Origin: Cubamyces lactineus
Taxonomy: Eukaryota; Basidiomycota; Agaricomycetes; Polyporales; Polyporaceae
Reading direction: 5' to 3'
Assembly (NCBI GenBank): GCA_022376465.1
Contig: JACDTU010000011.1
Coordinates: 868,001-932,000, forward strand
DNA: 64,000 nt
The translations under genes were made by a program, and so were the position numbers. The notes beneath the pieces are model-generated. The model searched no databases, was not told the DNA's origin, and was given only the letters and a program-made list of their open reading frames with translations. Of this stretch, positions 25,597 through 36,341 are shown in pieces. Each line of letters starts with the position of its first letter. Positions within the stretch are counted from its first letter, which is position 1.

Positions 25597-27208
25597 CTAA
25601 TGCCCGTAAGTCGCCTTGAGCCTCTCCTTGACATACTCCCCGGCCGTGACCACTTCGTACTTCGCAGGCCTCTCGGGTGATACGCAACTAGGGATAGGCT
25701 GCACGATGGCATACGGATTTGTCAGTTCTATGTGTCGAGGGTGAGAAGAATAGCTGACCTCGAGCTTGACATCGTAGTCTGTTCCGAAGAACAAGGGAAT
25801 GGAGTACCGACGCACACCGCTACGATTGATGGCTCGGTGCACGGTGGACTTGAAGACGTCGTCTGAGCATGAATGTCAGTACCGTAACTATGATGAGCTA
25901 CGCGTGAGACGCCTACTCGTCCAGCGCGCGAATTGGTCGCCCAAACTACAAGAGTGGACTACATTAGTAGGACGAACATATGGGCAAGGGTGGCAGACTC
26001 ACTTGATGACGAGTGTTCCGGGGATAGGAGGCGCGTCGATCCACTCATTTCGCTTGTTTAGAACCTGGAGAGCCTGGATGCCGGGCTCTTGCCAGAGGAT
26101 GGTGAAGCACTGAACGCATTCCGTGTATCAGTATATCGCTGGTGCAACGACAAGCATACCACACACCTCAAAGCTTTGGAGTATATCCGTGGTTCAGGTC
26201 AATGATCTTTCACTAGATAGTAAGGGAATAAACGTACTCTGTATGCGCACCGATCCCGATCACACGGTCATCCACCGCTCCTGTCTGCGGAGGGTAATGG
26301 AGGACGCGCATGATGGCCGCAGCGTTCTTCGTCTGCGTCCACAGTGAGTTCATGGAATTCAGAACAGATGGATCTCACACTAACCTTATCGTCAAAGAAA
26401 TTCTCTGGAAGGTCCAACGCAAGGGCGAAGAGGGGGAACATCTTCCGGCCCAAGTTCACAGCTGCGTGGCTGCACATCCGCTGACTCAGTGAATCCGCAA
26501 AAATGTTGCTTCTGTGCATCTCCACGTCTACTTACTAGTAGCTCAGGAGAGCTTCCCTGAAGTCTGGGATATCGGAGGGCCAGACGTTGGCCCCGGCCAT
26601 TACACCGTCATTGGCCCTCTTCTCGTCGTTATCGCGTGCTTGGATCTCCTCCCAGCCGAACTCGAAGCCCTCGTGAAGGTCTCCACGGTTTATTGGGTCA
26701 AGGTTGCTGGTTAGAAGAGCGTTGTAACCCTTGAAGGCAGATGACTTCCGCATATCGAGCTATGGAGTGCATTCGATGGGATTCGCAACTCGGATTCACC
26801 ATTCTCAGAGAGTCTATACTGTACCTCCATCTTTTTGTCTAGTGGCAATGAGAAGAATTCTTTAGATGCAGAATATGCTTTTTGTATGGTTTCCTCGGGG
26901 ATTCCGTGGTTCTTCACTACGTGCATGAGTTATCAGTGCACGATCCAATATTACGAAGTGGCGGCATCGTTCCACACGAGAACGTACCATACAGGAAGCC
27001 AACATTCATGCAGGCGTCTTTCACCGCACTTCCCAGAGCTTTCCGAGCTTCAGGACGTGGGCTGTCTAAATCCTTGAGGTCTCTGTATGTTTCCCAGCCA
27101 TGAGGGCTACTGCGCAGCGTAGCATAACACGCGGATATTTCACATTATGGGTATGTCCCTGAACGCCTCTGCAGATTCCGCAGAATACGCAGCGTGCACG
27201 AGAGACAT
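25597..27208 (-). CDS. 2-oxoglutarate/Fe(II) oxygenase (isopenicillin-N-synthase-like)
   Basis: Non-heme iron oxygenase. ATG 27208 gives MSLVHAAYSAESAEAFRDIP; then LDSPRPEARKALGSAVKDAC, MNVGFLY, VKNHGIPEETIQKAYSASK, LPLDKKMEV (DIOX_N domain), INRGDLHEGFEFGWEE, LPENFFDDK and the catalytic core: GIGAHTD-FE-CFTILWQEPG with the HxD iron ligands, APPIPGTLVI, NLGDQFARWT, the distal ligand His in STVHRAINRS, and RRYSIPLFFG with the 2OG-binding Arg-x-Ser. The Asp codon of HxD is completed by a 7-nt microexon at 26167-26173 (see findings). It ends ERLKATYGH. The gene sits convergent to the P450 at 23200, so the pair could act in one oxidative pathway, but nothing more supports that. Substrate unknown. 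Confidence 0.9.
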
Positions 27209-28059
27209 ATTCGCCGGTGTTGATGTCGTTGTATGGTGGGGCGCAGTCGCTGAGACCTGAACGTAGAAAGAGAACGCTCGAAGGTTTTAACTTCAAGTAA
27301 GTTCGCGCTGAAGGTAGATAGACGCCGGCTGTGTGTATGACGATGCATGGGCGCTTGGTCTAGCGGCACAAGTAGGCGCTCGTGTAGCTCTTGTTCTCAT
27401 ATCTCATCTCAGGCTACGACATACGACCAGCGGGCGAAAGTGTACCAGTGACCAAGCAGCAATATGATTCCAACAAACACCATTGTTCTACACATGCCTC
27501 CATCACTGTTGGACGAGCAACCAATGGACGCCAAGACGAATTAACTACCATAGGCTGACTGGACTATTACCGGTAGTCGGACTCATGACAGTGTCCGCGG
27601 AGCGCAGCATGTGGTCCATTTGGCTACAGCTTGCAATCGCACTGCAAGAGTCATCGGAATCCACGATATCCATCGTAGCATGACTGAAGCTTCGCGCAGA
27701 TCGCCATAGACCAGGTACGCATATACCTCGTCAAATTGCGTAAGCGCTATACGGGTCTGGGCTGCGCTGATTCGGCGAAGCTCTTGTTAGGTCGTTGAGG
27801 AGGACCTCGTACATCAGGTGGATCCTTCATGCTGTCGAGTCACTGGATAACGTCCGACTCGACTCAAGGACAAGGGTCGCGCTACCATAGCGGCACCGCA
27901 ACCTGGTACCTCACCTACTAGTGCATAGCGGACCTCAACAGTCGCTGCGGTCATGCGGTGGCGGCAGCTGAACCGATATAAAGGGCATGCGAGTATGTCA
28001 GTGAGCGTAACTCACTCGTAACAAGGCATCGAATTACCCTTTGTCTCGCACAACGCATC
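27209..28059. other. intergenic region
   Basis: About 850 bp upstream of two divergent genes (2OG oxygenase on minus, small protein on plus). Only short unsupported frames are present. Confidence 0.4.
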
Positions 28060-28494
28060 ATGTCTAACGCTAGCCCCAACGCCTCTCTCATATCCCTCCC
28101 CACATCCGAAGGAGATACCGTGACGCCCTCTGCTTCGACAACCGCACTGTTACCCGAGGTAGACCCTTGAATACGGATTCTGCATGCACCCCTTTCATTA
28201 CTCATCGTACCTGAGCAGAGCACCCACACAGACGCCCCCACTTCTTCCGGAGAATCGAGGTCGTCTCCCCCGAAAGATTACGAGGCAGCGTTCGCAGCAC
28301 TGTCCTCGTCGTACGGCTTTGGGGGATCTGTGCCGACGAAGAACCCGTCGAAATCTAAGAGCAAAGACAAGAAGAGCAAGGATCGCAAGGGTTCCCAGCC
28401 CGCCCCCTTGAACGACGATGGCCAGGGCTCGACTCAGGCGGTCGCCGCTACTACTTCACACGGTGCCTCGAGTAGCCCCTCAAAGAAGAAATGA
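28060..28494 (+). CDS. small Ser/Lys-rich hypothetical protein
   Basis: Two exons (28060-28158, 28219-28494) join in frame to 124 residues. The N-terminal 33 residues are Ser/Thr-rich. The best-structured segment is KDYEAAFAALSSSYGFGG, short hydrophobic and aromatic residues typical of a helical docking motif, followed by a strongly basic stretch (NPSKSKSKDKKSKDRKG) and a Ser/Ala-rich end SSSPSKKK. The intron has GTAGAC and GAGCAG ends. I recall similar short proteins as conserved unknowns in mushroom genomes but cannot name one. The low complexity leaves some doubt. Confidence 0.55.
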
Positions 28495-29688
28495 GACGCC
28501 GAATTCCAAAGTACGTGATCGTTTCGCTATGATCGAAGACGCTGGCATTGAAGTGACCGTCTAGTCATTGAGGGCTGAACTCCTCGCTCGGCAGTAGTGC
28601 CTTCACTGGCAGCTGCCGACGTGGGTACTCAGTAGACCACATGTACTCATTCAACTCCTCTCTCGAAACATTCGCATTGTTATCGTAGGGTACAGTGCCT
28701 GCTCACAAGAGATATCTCATCGAGGAAGAAGGTCGACGATGAGCACCAACTAATCGCCTCCCGCGCGCAACCTCCGTCAAAGCAGCCCGAAGCCCGAGCC
28801 TGCAGCTGGTTACCGGCCCCGAAGCTATCAGCCCCGCGAAGCGATGCAGCGAACTCAGCGCACCCGTGTCTCAGAACGTCGACGGCGTACATGACTCGCA
28901 TCACAGACACCACACGGATTTGGAGCGACGTGCAGATGTGTCTTCAGTAGAAGCATGTGCTCTCACTTTCTTGTGTATCACATGTGCGGCATCACTGCAG
29001 CTGGGACATGACTCCAGTCGCCAATCACTCTTCAACAGAATGACTAGAGAGCTGTTTCGTAGAACAGTTGTCGATCCATCACAAATGCGACACCCCCGAT
29101 GGGTCTGCTATGTCCGACAACATAAGTAACATCATCTCGGTGCGCAGTTTTTCCGGACCTCAAGCACAGTAAGCAGTACCAATGACTTTAAAGGCTTATA
29201 CTCGCGAGATCGGCGAGGAAGCTGGCACCAACTTCACTCACAGCACTTTGAAGAGTTGGTCTGACAGTTTGAGTATACACGCGGCGTGCGACCTCATTCG
29301 TCGGAGTCTGGAGATTGGCTCAGAGGCGCCTATCAATTACCTCACTTTGAATGAGCCCGGCGTTCAACATTCAACCTGAACGAATCGATATCAAGCCTCT
29401 ACGACACAAGGAAGTGAATCGAGCACATTGATATTGCAGAGCTTGGCCGGAAACAGTCCTTGACCAGGAGTTCAGTGAGTACCAGCTCATCCTATCACAG
29501 ACGTGGCACTCAGCGCTGGGGCTATCGACAGCAGCAGCTGTAGCTACTATACGCCAAGCCGACGTTGCCGATGAACCAGCTGGACATCCCAAATGTGTAT
29601 GTTCCGGCAGCATTGGAGTGATTCTACTCTGTGACGTTGACCGATATTCTCATTCAGATCCGAGGATAGGCCCACCGTGCACTTTCCA
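28495..29688. other. intergenic region upstream of F-box gene
   Basis: About 1.2 kb with no supported gene; short frames on both strands lack domains or splice support. Confidence 0.4.
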
Positions 29689-31213
29689 ATGAATCTAGAC
29701 GTTCTCCGTCTAATCCTCGCCCGCCTCACTAATGCCGACCTGCTGAAGATCACATACGTCTCTCGTGCATTGCGAGACGAAGCATATGACGAGCTCTTGA
29801 CAAGGCCCATACACCTCCACGGGCAGACTCGACTGCGATCCTTCTTTCACTTCGTACTCCATGACAACATTCACCGGCTTTCCTTCGTGCGTACGCTCAC
29901 GATTAGGGACATCGACGTACAGCTACAGCCCGAAGAAGACGCTCTCGTATCCATTCTGAACGCGTGCTCGAACCTCCGATCTTTGAATCTGCATCTATGC
30001 GACAACCTCTTGGAGAATCACTCCCGCGTAGCGGAGACTATCGCTTCTTTGACTACGCTAACAGGGCTAAGCATATGGCTTCAGCGGGAAGGCGGACCCG
30101 GACAGCTGATCGCTTGGAACATCGTTCTCCGTATTCTCTCCAAACTCAAGCACTTACGACTGCCTCTGATACCATTCGAGCGGACGACGACCGACTTGCG
30201 AGATCTCGCTATCACTCATCCCTATTTGGAAGATCTCATGCTGCACGTCTATATATTCTCTGCTCCTGAGGTTCCTTTCCAAGCACTTCGTTCTCTGACC
30301 TTGACCGTCGAGGATGCATTACCCGATCTCCAAGACCTCGAGACCACCTTCCCCAACGTTCGGAAGTTCGTAATATCCCACTACATCCTGCTAGATGTAG
30401 GTGACGCATTACCTCCTGGTCACATGCAAAGACACGCGGGCGGCGTTCACGCACCGGCTGGTTGGAAGTCCCTAGATTATCTGTCCGCCACACCAGCGAT
30501 TATTCGCGTGCTCGGCATTACCTGTCCTGTCAAGCACCTGGATCTCGGATACTACGATGTGACCCTGCACAGAGCAATCGCGAATATTGTGGGCTTCCTA
30601 CGCCCTCTTAAACTTACACTGAACGTCTTCTGCGGCGTGCCAAATTCGGGTTGGAATCTCCCGCAAGCAGAGCCCAGTATCACTCTCCACAATCCCTCTA
30701 CGACGTGGGTCAAGCACCTATACATCCAGTCGGGTTATGAGACCATGACAGTGCCAAGTACCGCGAACTTTTTAGTGAGTGGACAGTCAAAGTACACTCT
30801 ATAATCATCCGTTCTCACCGCGGCGTTAGTCCACGCTAAGGCCGCTCGTCTCCTCTTCCCGCGTCGAGCTCCTTCATATCGCCATCGGACCATTCTTTGT
30901 TTCAAATAATCCAGAGGAGGTCGTCTACCCCCCGATCCCCATGCAAGACGACGTCCCCGAGAAGGTCAAACACGTTGACGTCGAGGAGATCGCTCGCGGC
31001 TTGGTCCAGGCCTGTCCCTTCATCCGAACGGTGGCTATCTCGGTCGTCATGACTGGGCATTTCGTTTGGAGAGTCGAGAGGATGAACGGCAGCATGGAGA
31101 TAATGAGGCTGCCATCGTACGAGGGAAGGGTGCGGTTGGAATCGGAAGCTGATCGTCTTTGGCAGACGACTACCAGCAGTGGCGAGTCAGACTCGGCGAC
31201 ATTCCGAATGTGA
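29689..31213 (+). CDS. F-box protein
   Basis: Two exons (29689-30774, 30830-31213) join in frame to 489 residues. The N-terminus MNLDVLRLILARLTNADLLK with VSRALRDEA is a typical fungal F-box, which binds Skp1 in SCF ubiquitin ligases. The rest resembles leucine-rich repeat-like segments (NLRSLNLHLC, LKHLRLPLIPFERTTTDLR, LRSLTLTVEDALPDLQDLE) used by such proteins for target binding. The expanded F-box families of mushrooms mostly have unknown targets. ATG 29689 is the first Met; an in-frame GTG lies four codons upstream. It is the last host gene before the transposon nest. Confidence 0.8.
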
Positions 31214-31442
31214 CAGCCTGAGCTCGTACTAATTCGATACCTACTGCTCCTCTGACTACGGGGCATATACTAGTGACTTGTGCGTCGTAAGTTATACTCA
31301 TCGGCATAGGCGGGAAGTTGGCAGCGAAGCTACCGTGCGAGGGAAAGCTGTTGTTCGACAGGGAGGCGGCACGATGTCTTGAGCAGCCGCGGCTTACTAG
31401 CAGCACTGAGGGTGGGAACGCTCAGGTAGGTTTACCAACTAT

Positions 31443-31782
31443 TTCAGTAGTGGGGTTGCAACCCCCCCGTCTATTAGACGGCGAGGAGTTGCGACCGGAT
31501 GCATGTCCGGCGTCAAAGGGGACCTGCCGCGAGCACGCCCATGTCCGGCGGGGGGTTTGCAACCGCGGTTGCAAGTCCCCTGCCCACAGATGAATCCTCC
31601 GCGAAGACACCTACGACCGACCAATATGGGGTTGCAACCACGGGTTGCATGTCCCCCGTGGACGTATGCCTCGGCTGGCTTGCGAGGGAAGTCAGTATAT
31701 GGCGGACAAAACGGCTACGCTCAGGGTCGAACCCCGAGCATAGTACATTCGAGGTGGCCAGCAATACCGCTGCACCACCATT
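31443..31782 (-). mobile_element. tRNA-derived SINE-like element, copy 1
   Basis: Read on the minus strand, a tRNA-like head starts near 31780 (TGGTGCAGCGGTATTGCTGG, A-box-like) with a B box GGTTCGACCCTG at 31722-31733, followed by a body rich in GGTTGCAACC palindromes, down to about 31443. A second copy lies in the opposite orientation at 52322-52588. The two share the head, B-box region and the last ~110 bp but differ by a ~60-bp stretch in the middle. No open reading frame is conserved. The layout fits a Pol III-transcribed SINE; ends are approximate. Confidence 0.7.
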
Positions 31783-31931
31783 GCTTACTTCTTGTAGTGT
31801 TTTGACGTAGCCATAATACATGTGTTTTCATTGCTCAGATGATGGGTCAGAGCAAGACTTACCGGTAATCAAAACCCTGCTGGTACAATCGCATCGGCTA
31901 CTCGACATGGGGTTGTTTCGGCAGTTTGCTT

Positions 31932-33110
31932 GTACGGTTGCCGAGCAGGATCAGGTCAAGTTCCGATGACGAACGACGAGCGTCAAGCACTTTCTTCGCG
32001 CGGAGCTTCAAAATGCCCTTTAGGCACCTATGTTGGCTGGGGTCATCCACATTGTAAATACTATCATGGACCCAGTGATCACACAGGGACCCAGTGTTTG
32101 GACATTTGGCTGTTCCCCCCCTCCCCCGCCTTTGATAAGCTTGTAACTTCGCATGCATGCTCTGACATGCTGGTCGCACTGCTGTACAAAGTTTGGAGCT
32201 TTTCTGTAGAGAATTGCGTGCGATCTCATACAATTGCTGACCATGGGAAAGATGTCTGAACGCTGGTCCCCGGAGGCATATCTCCTCTGCAGAATTGCTT
32301 TAAGTCGTCGTACGCAGCTGAAATTTGGCAGGTAGGCCCGTTTATACGGTCTACATGCATGTGTAAAGAACAAAGATTATTGCAGGTGGTGGTGAGAAGT
32401 TATGCGGAAATCATTGCTGGATGTCCGAACACTGGGTCCATGATAGTACTACATACCACATACTGCTAGCGTTACTGCTACTAGAATCAACATAGTAATC
32501 ACATATATGTTACCTGGTGCCATGCACAGTCCAATATGCATGATGTTAATATGCTACCTGCGATCCTGGTACATGAACTGAACCGACATTCTACTAGTAC
32601 TATATGCGGATGAGGCAAAGCACCTTCAAGGCCCTACAGTACAACGGACTTATTGTGTGACTTGCATACGGGCATCAATTACTCGCCTGATCTGATTGAG
32701 CCAGTGCACACAGAGAGTGTCCAACGATGTTCGTAGTGATTGCGCCAACACTTGGTCGCGATGTACATACTAGGTGGGACTGTACCCAAGTCAAGATGCT
32801 GTTACTAGTGCTGAATTTGGCTGTCCTGTCCGACTACGTACAATTCAGAGTCGGGCTTCATTTTCTGCATTCAAGGCACCTTGTTGTCATTCTGTCCTCG
32901 ACGCTTACTAGCACACGACGATATACAAGCATGCAACATGACATGTACAAGTCTATCATTGCTATACTAGGAGGCCTACAAGTACACTCGAGTCCCAATT
33001 GATATGCCTAAGTGGGCGCCTAGTGCCACATTCAAGCTCTGCGCAAAGAGAGTGCTTGACGCTCGTCGTTTGTCGTCGGAACTTGACCTGATCCTGCTCG
33101 GCAACCGTAC
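31932..33110. mobile_element. inverted-repeat element (~1.18 kb) with ~80-bp terminal inverted repeats
   Basis: The left end (from GTACGGTTGCCGAGCAGG at 31932) and right end (to CCTGCTCGGCAACCGTAC at 33110) form an imperfect inverted repeat of about 80 bp that also includes GACGAACGACGAGCGTCAAG and its complement. A second, internal perfect inverted repeat of about 19 bp is built on CTATCATGGACCCAGTG (about 32061-32079) and its complement (about 32430-32448). The interior has no plausible ORF. It looks like a non-autonomous DNA element (MITE or foldback). I could not identify a target duplication. Confidence 0.6.
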
Positions 33111-33430
33111 TTGACACTCTTATTACCTGAGCATCATGTGGGATCTCGCCACACGATGCAAACACCAACGTTCGTATTGACTACGCTACTAACAGTACGC
33201 AAAAGCTGCACTACGACATCAAGAAATTGCATCACCGCCGTCTACACGTTCTTCGACACTCACGCTAATACTCCCCGATGCAAAAGCCTTGCCCTTCAAT
33301 CGGAATGTTGTCTGGCAGCTGTAAGCCCGACAGCTTACTACAACTCACCCATACGCGAGCGACGCGAGTGCCTATGCCCTCGCGGAGCGTTTAGCATTAG
33401 TGGTTCTTGTTTGGACATATTGCCGCTCAG

Positions 33431-34101
33431 TGTTACGCTCCGTGCTGTAACCCCGAAGTCCGATCCCTGAACCCCCGTACTCCGCTCCTTACCCCGCACT
33501 ACGTACTCCGCTTCCCCGTACTCTGCTCTTCCGTACCCCGTACCCCCGGCTCCGTTCTCCGTACTCCGCACTTCGTACTCCGTACTTCGGACTTCCCCCC
33601 GACCCCATGACTTACATGTCTCAGATAACCCCTCATGGCGCTACCTACATGAGGCTTTTGCTTACAGCTATCTGCGTTATCTCACTCTTGGCAGATTACT
33701 TCGTACTTTCGTTCTCCTCTTTCCTATCACGTACATCTCTTATTGTTTCTATCGGGTTTCTGACTTAGTATAAATACTGCCCCGGAATGTAGTAGCTACT
33801 CAGTTCGGAAATCTCGTTAACCTTGAACACTCGCCTTTTTGGACTTCTAGTCCGTACTCTGACACTCACCCCCGACCCCCTAGTCCGACCAACCTTCGTT
33901 CCCAAGTCCGACCTCCGTCCTGTCAAGTCCGAACTCCGTAGTCCGCAAATAGAGGACACCGAGTCGGAACCTGTGCGTTACCAATAGTTTCGCGAAAGTC
34001 CTCACCCCAGTGCTAGTCCGACCTCCGGTCGTACTCCGACCCCGAACTCCGTCCAAGCCCCGACCACCGGAGTTATACCCCCGGACGGCACGGACCTAAC
34101 A
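33431..34101 (+). repeat. 5' LTR of outer element
   Basis: 671 bp, TGTTACGC...CCTAACA. It contains a dense array of GTACTCCG/CCCCGTAC words at 33470-33600, a TATA box TATAAATA at 33769-33776 and, 33 nt downstream, the self-primer AGTTCGGAAAT (33802-33812), which marks the likely transcript start. Partner LTR at 51152-51824. Confidence 0.95.
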
Positions 34102-34103
34102 GT

Positions 34104-34114
34104 ATTTCCGAACT
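34104..34114 (+). other. primer-binding site, self-priming type (outer element)
   Basis: ATTTCCGAACT, two nt after the 5' LTR, is the exact complement of AGTTCGGAAAT at 33802-33812 in the LTR, just downstream of the TATA box. No TGG start as expected for a tRNA-primed element. This is the arrangement of Tf1/sushi self-priming retrotransposons, where 11 nt pair as well. Confidence 0.8.
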
Positions 34115-34132
34115 CACCGGGTTTCACTCAAT

Positions 34133-35602
34133 ATGTCCACCCGAACCGTAGTCCGCACTCAGACCCAATCTTGCGCCCTGGAGCAAGAAGACCCCGCCGA
34201 GAACTGGAGTGGCTGGACAGCTCGCCGAGGCGACTCAGCGATGCAAGAAGAAGCTACTCCGAGCCGCCGTGGGCAGTTCGCTCGAACAATCGTCGAAGCG
34301 TCCTCCGATGGGGACGACGAAGGTGACCCGCCTCAGCCCCTGGTCATCTCTACCACGACTGCCTCGCAGGTACCCCGAGAGCCATCTCCGGGTAACCCGT
34401 TCTCCGAGGGTCAGCCCTCAGGTCCGAGCCACGGGCCTCCGGGTCCGCCTAGTCCTCCAGGTCCGCCGGGCCCTCCAGGACCGCCAGGCCCTCCGGACAA
34501 CGACCCGCAAGGGCCGGGAGACGACGACACTAGCTCAAGCTCGGACTCCTCCGACTCTGAAGAACGAGTTCAGTCGCAGCTAGCGACTGCGATCTCCCTC
34601 ATCGCGCGTACCCTTGAACGTACTACCGCTCCAACCCCGGCGGTTACCCAACCTTCGAACAACGAGCGGCACAATGTCCGCGAGCCGGACCAGTTCGACG
34701 GGTCCGACCCCAACAAACTCCGGTCTTTCTTCACGCAGTTGGAACTTGTCTTCAAGGCCCGACCCCGAACATTCGACTCTGATGAGAAGAAGGTGACCTA
34801 CGCCATCTCTTTCCTCAAGGGCACCGCGCTACAATGGTTCGAGCCCTACCTCCTCGAAGGTGACTCGGACAACCCCCCCATCTTCCTTACATCCTACGAC
34901 CACTTCCAGGAGGAACTCCGAGTGAACTTCGGTCCTTACGACACCTCCGGAGCTGCGGAGCATGAGCTGATGAACCTCCGGATGGGCGACAACCAGCGGA
35001 TAGCTAAGTACATCACCCAGTTCACCCGCCTCGCTACTCAAGTCCGCTGGGGTAATGCTCCGCTCCGGTACCGGTTCTACGACGAACTTCCGAATCGTCT
35101 CAAGGACCGCATCTCCGAGGTCGGCAAGCCCGAGACCCTGGTGGCCCTCCGCGACCTCGCGCAGTCAATCGACAACTGCTACTGGGAGCGCAAGGCCGAG
35201 GTCTCGCGCGAGTCCGGACCTTCGAAGTCCGGCAGCAAGTCGACCTCCGACTCCAAGTCCTCCAACTCCGGCAACAAGTCCGGAGGTAACAACTCCGGAC
35301 AGGCCTCCTCGTCTACCCCGTCCAAGTCCGGCAATTCCGGTACTTCGTCGAAGTCCCCTAAGACTCCGAAGACCCCGGCCAAGACGTACGCTGACAAGCT
35401 CGGTAAGGACGGAAAGCTCACCCCCGAGGAGCGTCAGCGCCGTTTCGCCAACAACCTCTGTCTCTTCTGCGGCGGAGCTGGTCATACCGCGAGTGCTTGT
35501 CCGAAGAAGACCTCGTCCGCGACCAAGGGTCGCGCCGCTCAGGCCAACCCCGCTCCTGCTGCGCCTGCTCCGGCTGCAGCCCCGAAGGAGACAAAAAATT
35601 AG
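34133..35602 (+). CDS. gag: gag of outer element
   Basis: 489 residues from ATG 34133, the first AUG after the predicted transcript start. A disordered Pro/Gly-rich N-terminal part (repeated PPGPPG at about residues 103-120) precedes the capsid-like domain (about 178-350: VREPDQFDGSDPNKLRSFFT, VTYAISFLKGTALQWFEPYL, LMNLRMGDNQRIAKYITQF) typical of Ty3/Gypsy Gag. A Ser/Lys-rich linker leads to one CCHC zinc knuckle, CLFCGGAGHTASAC, then an Ala/Pro tail ending KETKN. The UAG stop follows a slippery A AAA AAT heptamer. Intact reading frame. Confidence 0.95.
   Translation: MSTRTVVRTQTQSCALEQEDPAENWSGWTARRGDSAMQEEATPSRRGQFARTIVEASSDGDDEGDPPQPLVISTTTASQVPREPSPGNPFSEGQPSGPSHGPPGPPSPPGPPGPPGPPGPPDNDPQGPGDDDTSSSSDSSDSEERVQSQLATAISLIARTLERTTAPTPAVTQPSNNERHNVREPDQFDGSDPNKLRSFFTQLELVFKARPRTFDSDEKKVTYAISFLKGTALQWFEPYLLEGDSDNPPIFLTSYDHFQEELRVNFGPYDTSGAAEHELMNLRMGDNQRIAKYITQFTRLATQVRWGNAPLRYRFYDELPNRLKDRISEVGKPETLVALRDLAQSIDNCYWERKAEVSRESGPSKSGSKSTSDSKSSNSGNKSGGNNSGQASSSTPSKSGNSGTSSKSPKTPKTPAKTYADKLGKDGKLTPEERQRRFANNLCLFCGGAGHTASACPKKTSSATKGRAAQANPAPAAPAPAAAPKETKN
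35593..35599 (+). promoter_or_regulatory. -1 programmed frameshift site, gag-pol (outer element)
   Basis: A_AAA_AAT in the gag frame, followed directly by the TAG (35600-35602). A -1 slip gives AAA AAA TTA GTC, which is exactly the open pol frame that leads to the protease. Heptamer rule X XXY YYZ is satisfied. Efficiency and any downstream stimulatory structure were not assessed. Confidence 0.75.
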
Positions 35603-36341
35603 TCCGCGGTCCTCCAAACTCCGTACCCCGTGAGGACCGCGTTGACTCCTCCGGTACGGAGATCCTCAGGCTCAACGTGTCCGCTCTTTCCGACCCCCAT
35701 GCACTCTTCCTCGACCTGTACTCCGATCCTATCCCAACTCCGTTCCGCGCCCTTATCGACTCCGGCTCCTCCCATTGTTTCATCGACTCCGATTTCGCGA
35801 CTACATATCAACTCCCAACTACCGTCGTAACCCCGCTCCGTCTACAGCTTTTTGACGGTACTTCTAACCACCTGATTACTTCGTTTACCACCCTGCCCGT
35901 ACATTTTCCGTCTGGAGAAGTCCTCAATATAGATTTCTATGTTACTCCGCTCGACAAGTCCGTGTCTGCCGTTCTGGGATACAGCTGGCTCTCCGCCTAC
36001 AATCCGTTGATTGACTGGAAGAAGCGCAGCATCCAATTCCGTTCTGCACCCCCGCCGTGTCCTGTTTCTGACACCATGGTACCCCCGCCAGCTCCGGCTG
36101 AGCGTACTCCGTCTACTCCGTCTACTCTGGAACTACCGACTTCTCCTACTCTGACCTCCGTACCCCGGATCTCTCTTGTGAATGCTGCTGCTTTCGCTCG
36201 AGCTTGCAAACTACCGGGGTCCGCGAGTTATACCCTGAATCTGTCTACCCCGGACTCGGCTACTGCGCGAAGCTCGTCCATCTCCGACTCTCCCCCGGAC
36301 CTCACCGGAGTTCCGGAGGAGTACCATGAGTTTGCAGACGT
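35599..36341 (+). pseudogene. pol: pol part 1 (protease) of outer element, truncated by insertion
   Basis: In the -1 frame relative to gag. Retroviral-type aspartic protease with the active-site ALIDSGSSHCF and downstream ILGYSWL-like SAVLGYSWLSAYNP. The frame continues through a Pro/Ser-rich linker to PEEYHEFADV, where the inner element is inserted; the coding sequence resumes at 45242 with [18 protein letters not shown] in the same frame, sharing the GACGT duplication. Confidence 0.9.

Noticed and set aside
23200..27208. secondary-metabolite cluster of P450 plus 2OG oxygenase
   Set aside because: Only two oxidative genes are adjacent; no terpene synthase, PKS, NRPS, prenyltransferase or transporter is in the window.
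31443..31800. CRISPR-like array from repeated GGTTGCAACC palindromes
   Set aside because: Spacing is irregular, the host is eukaryotic, and the same body occurs in a second SINE-like copy.
35055..35633. 192-codon plus-strand frame and the long minus-strand frame within the gag region
   Set aside because: Both are shadows of the Ser/Pro/Lys-rich gag sequence with low-complexity composition.
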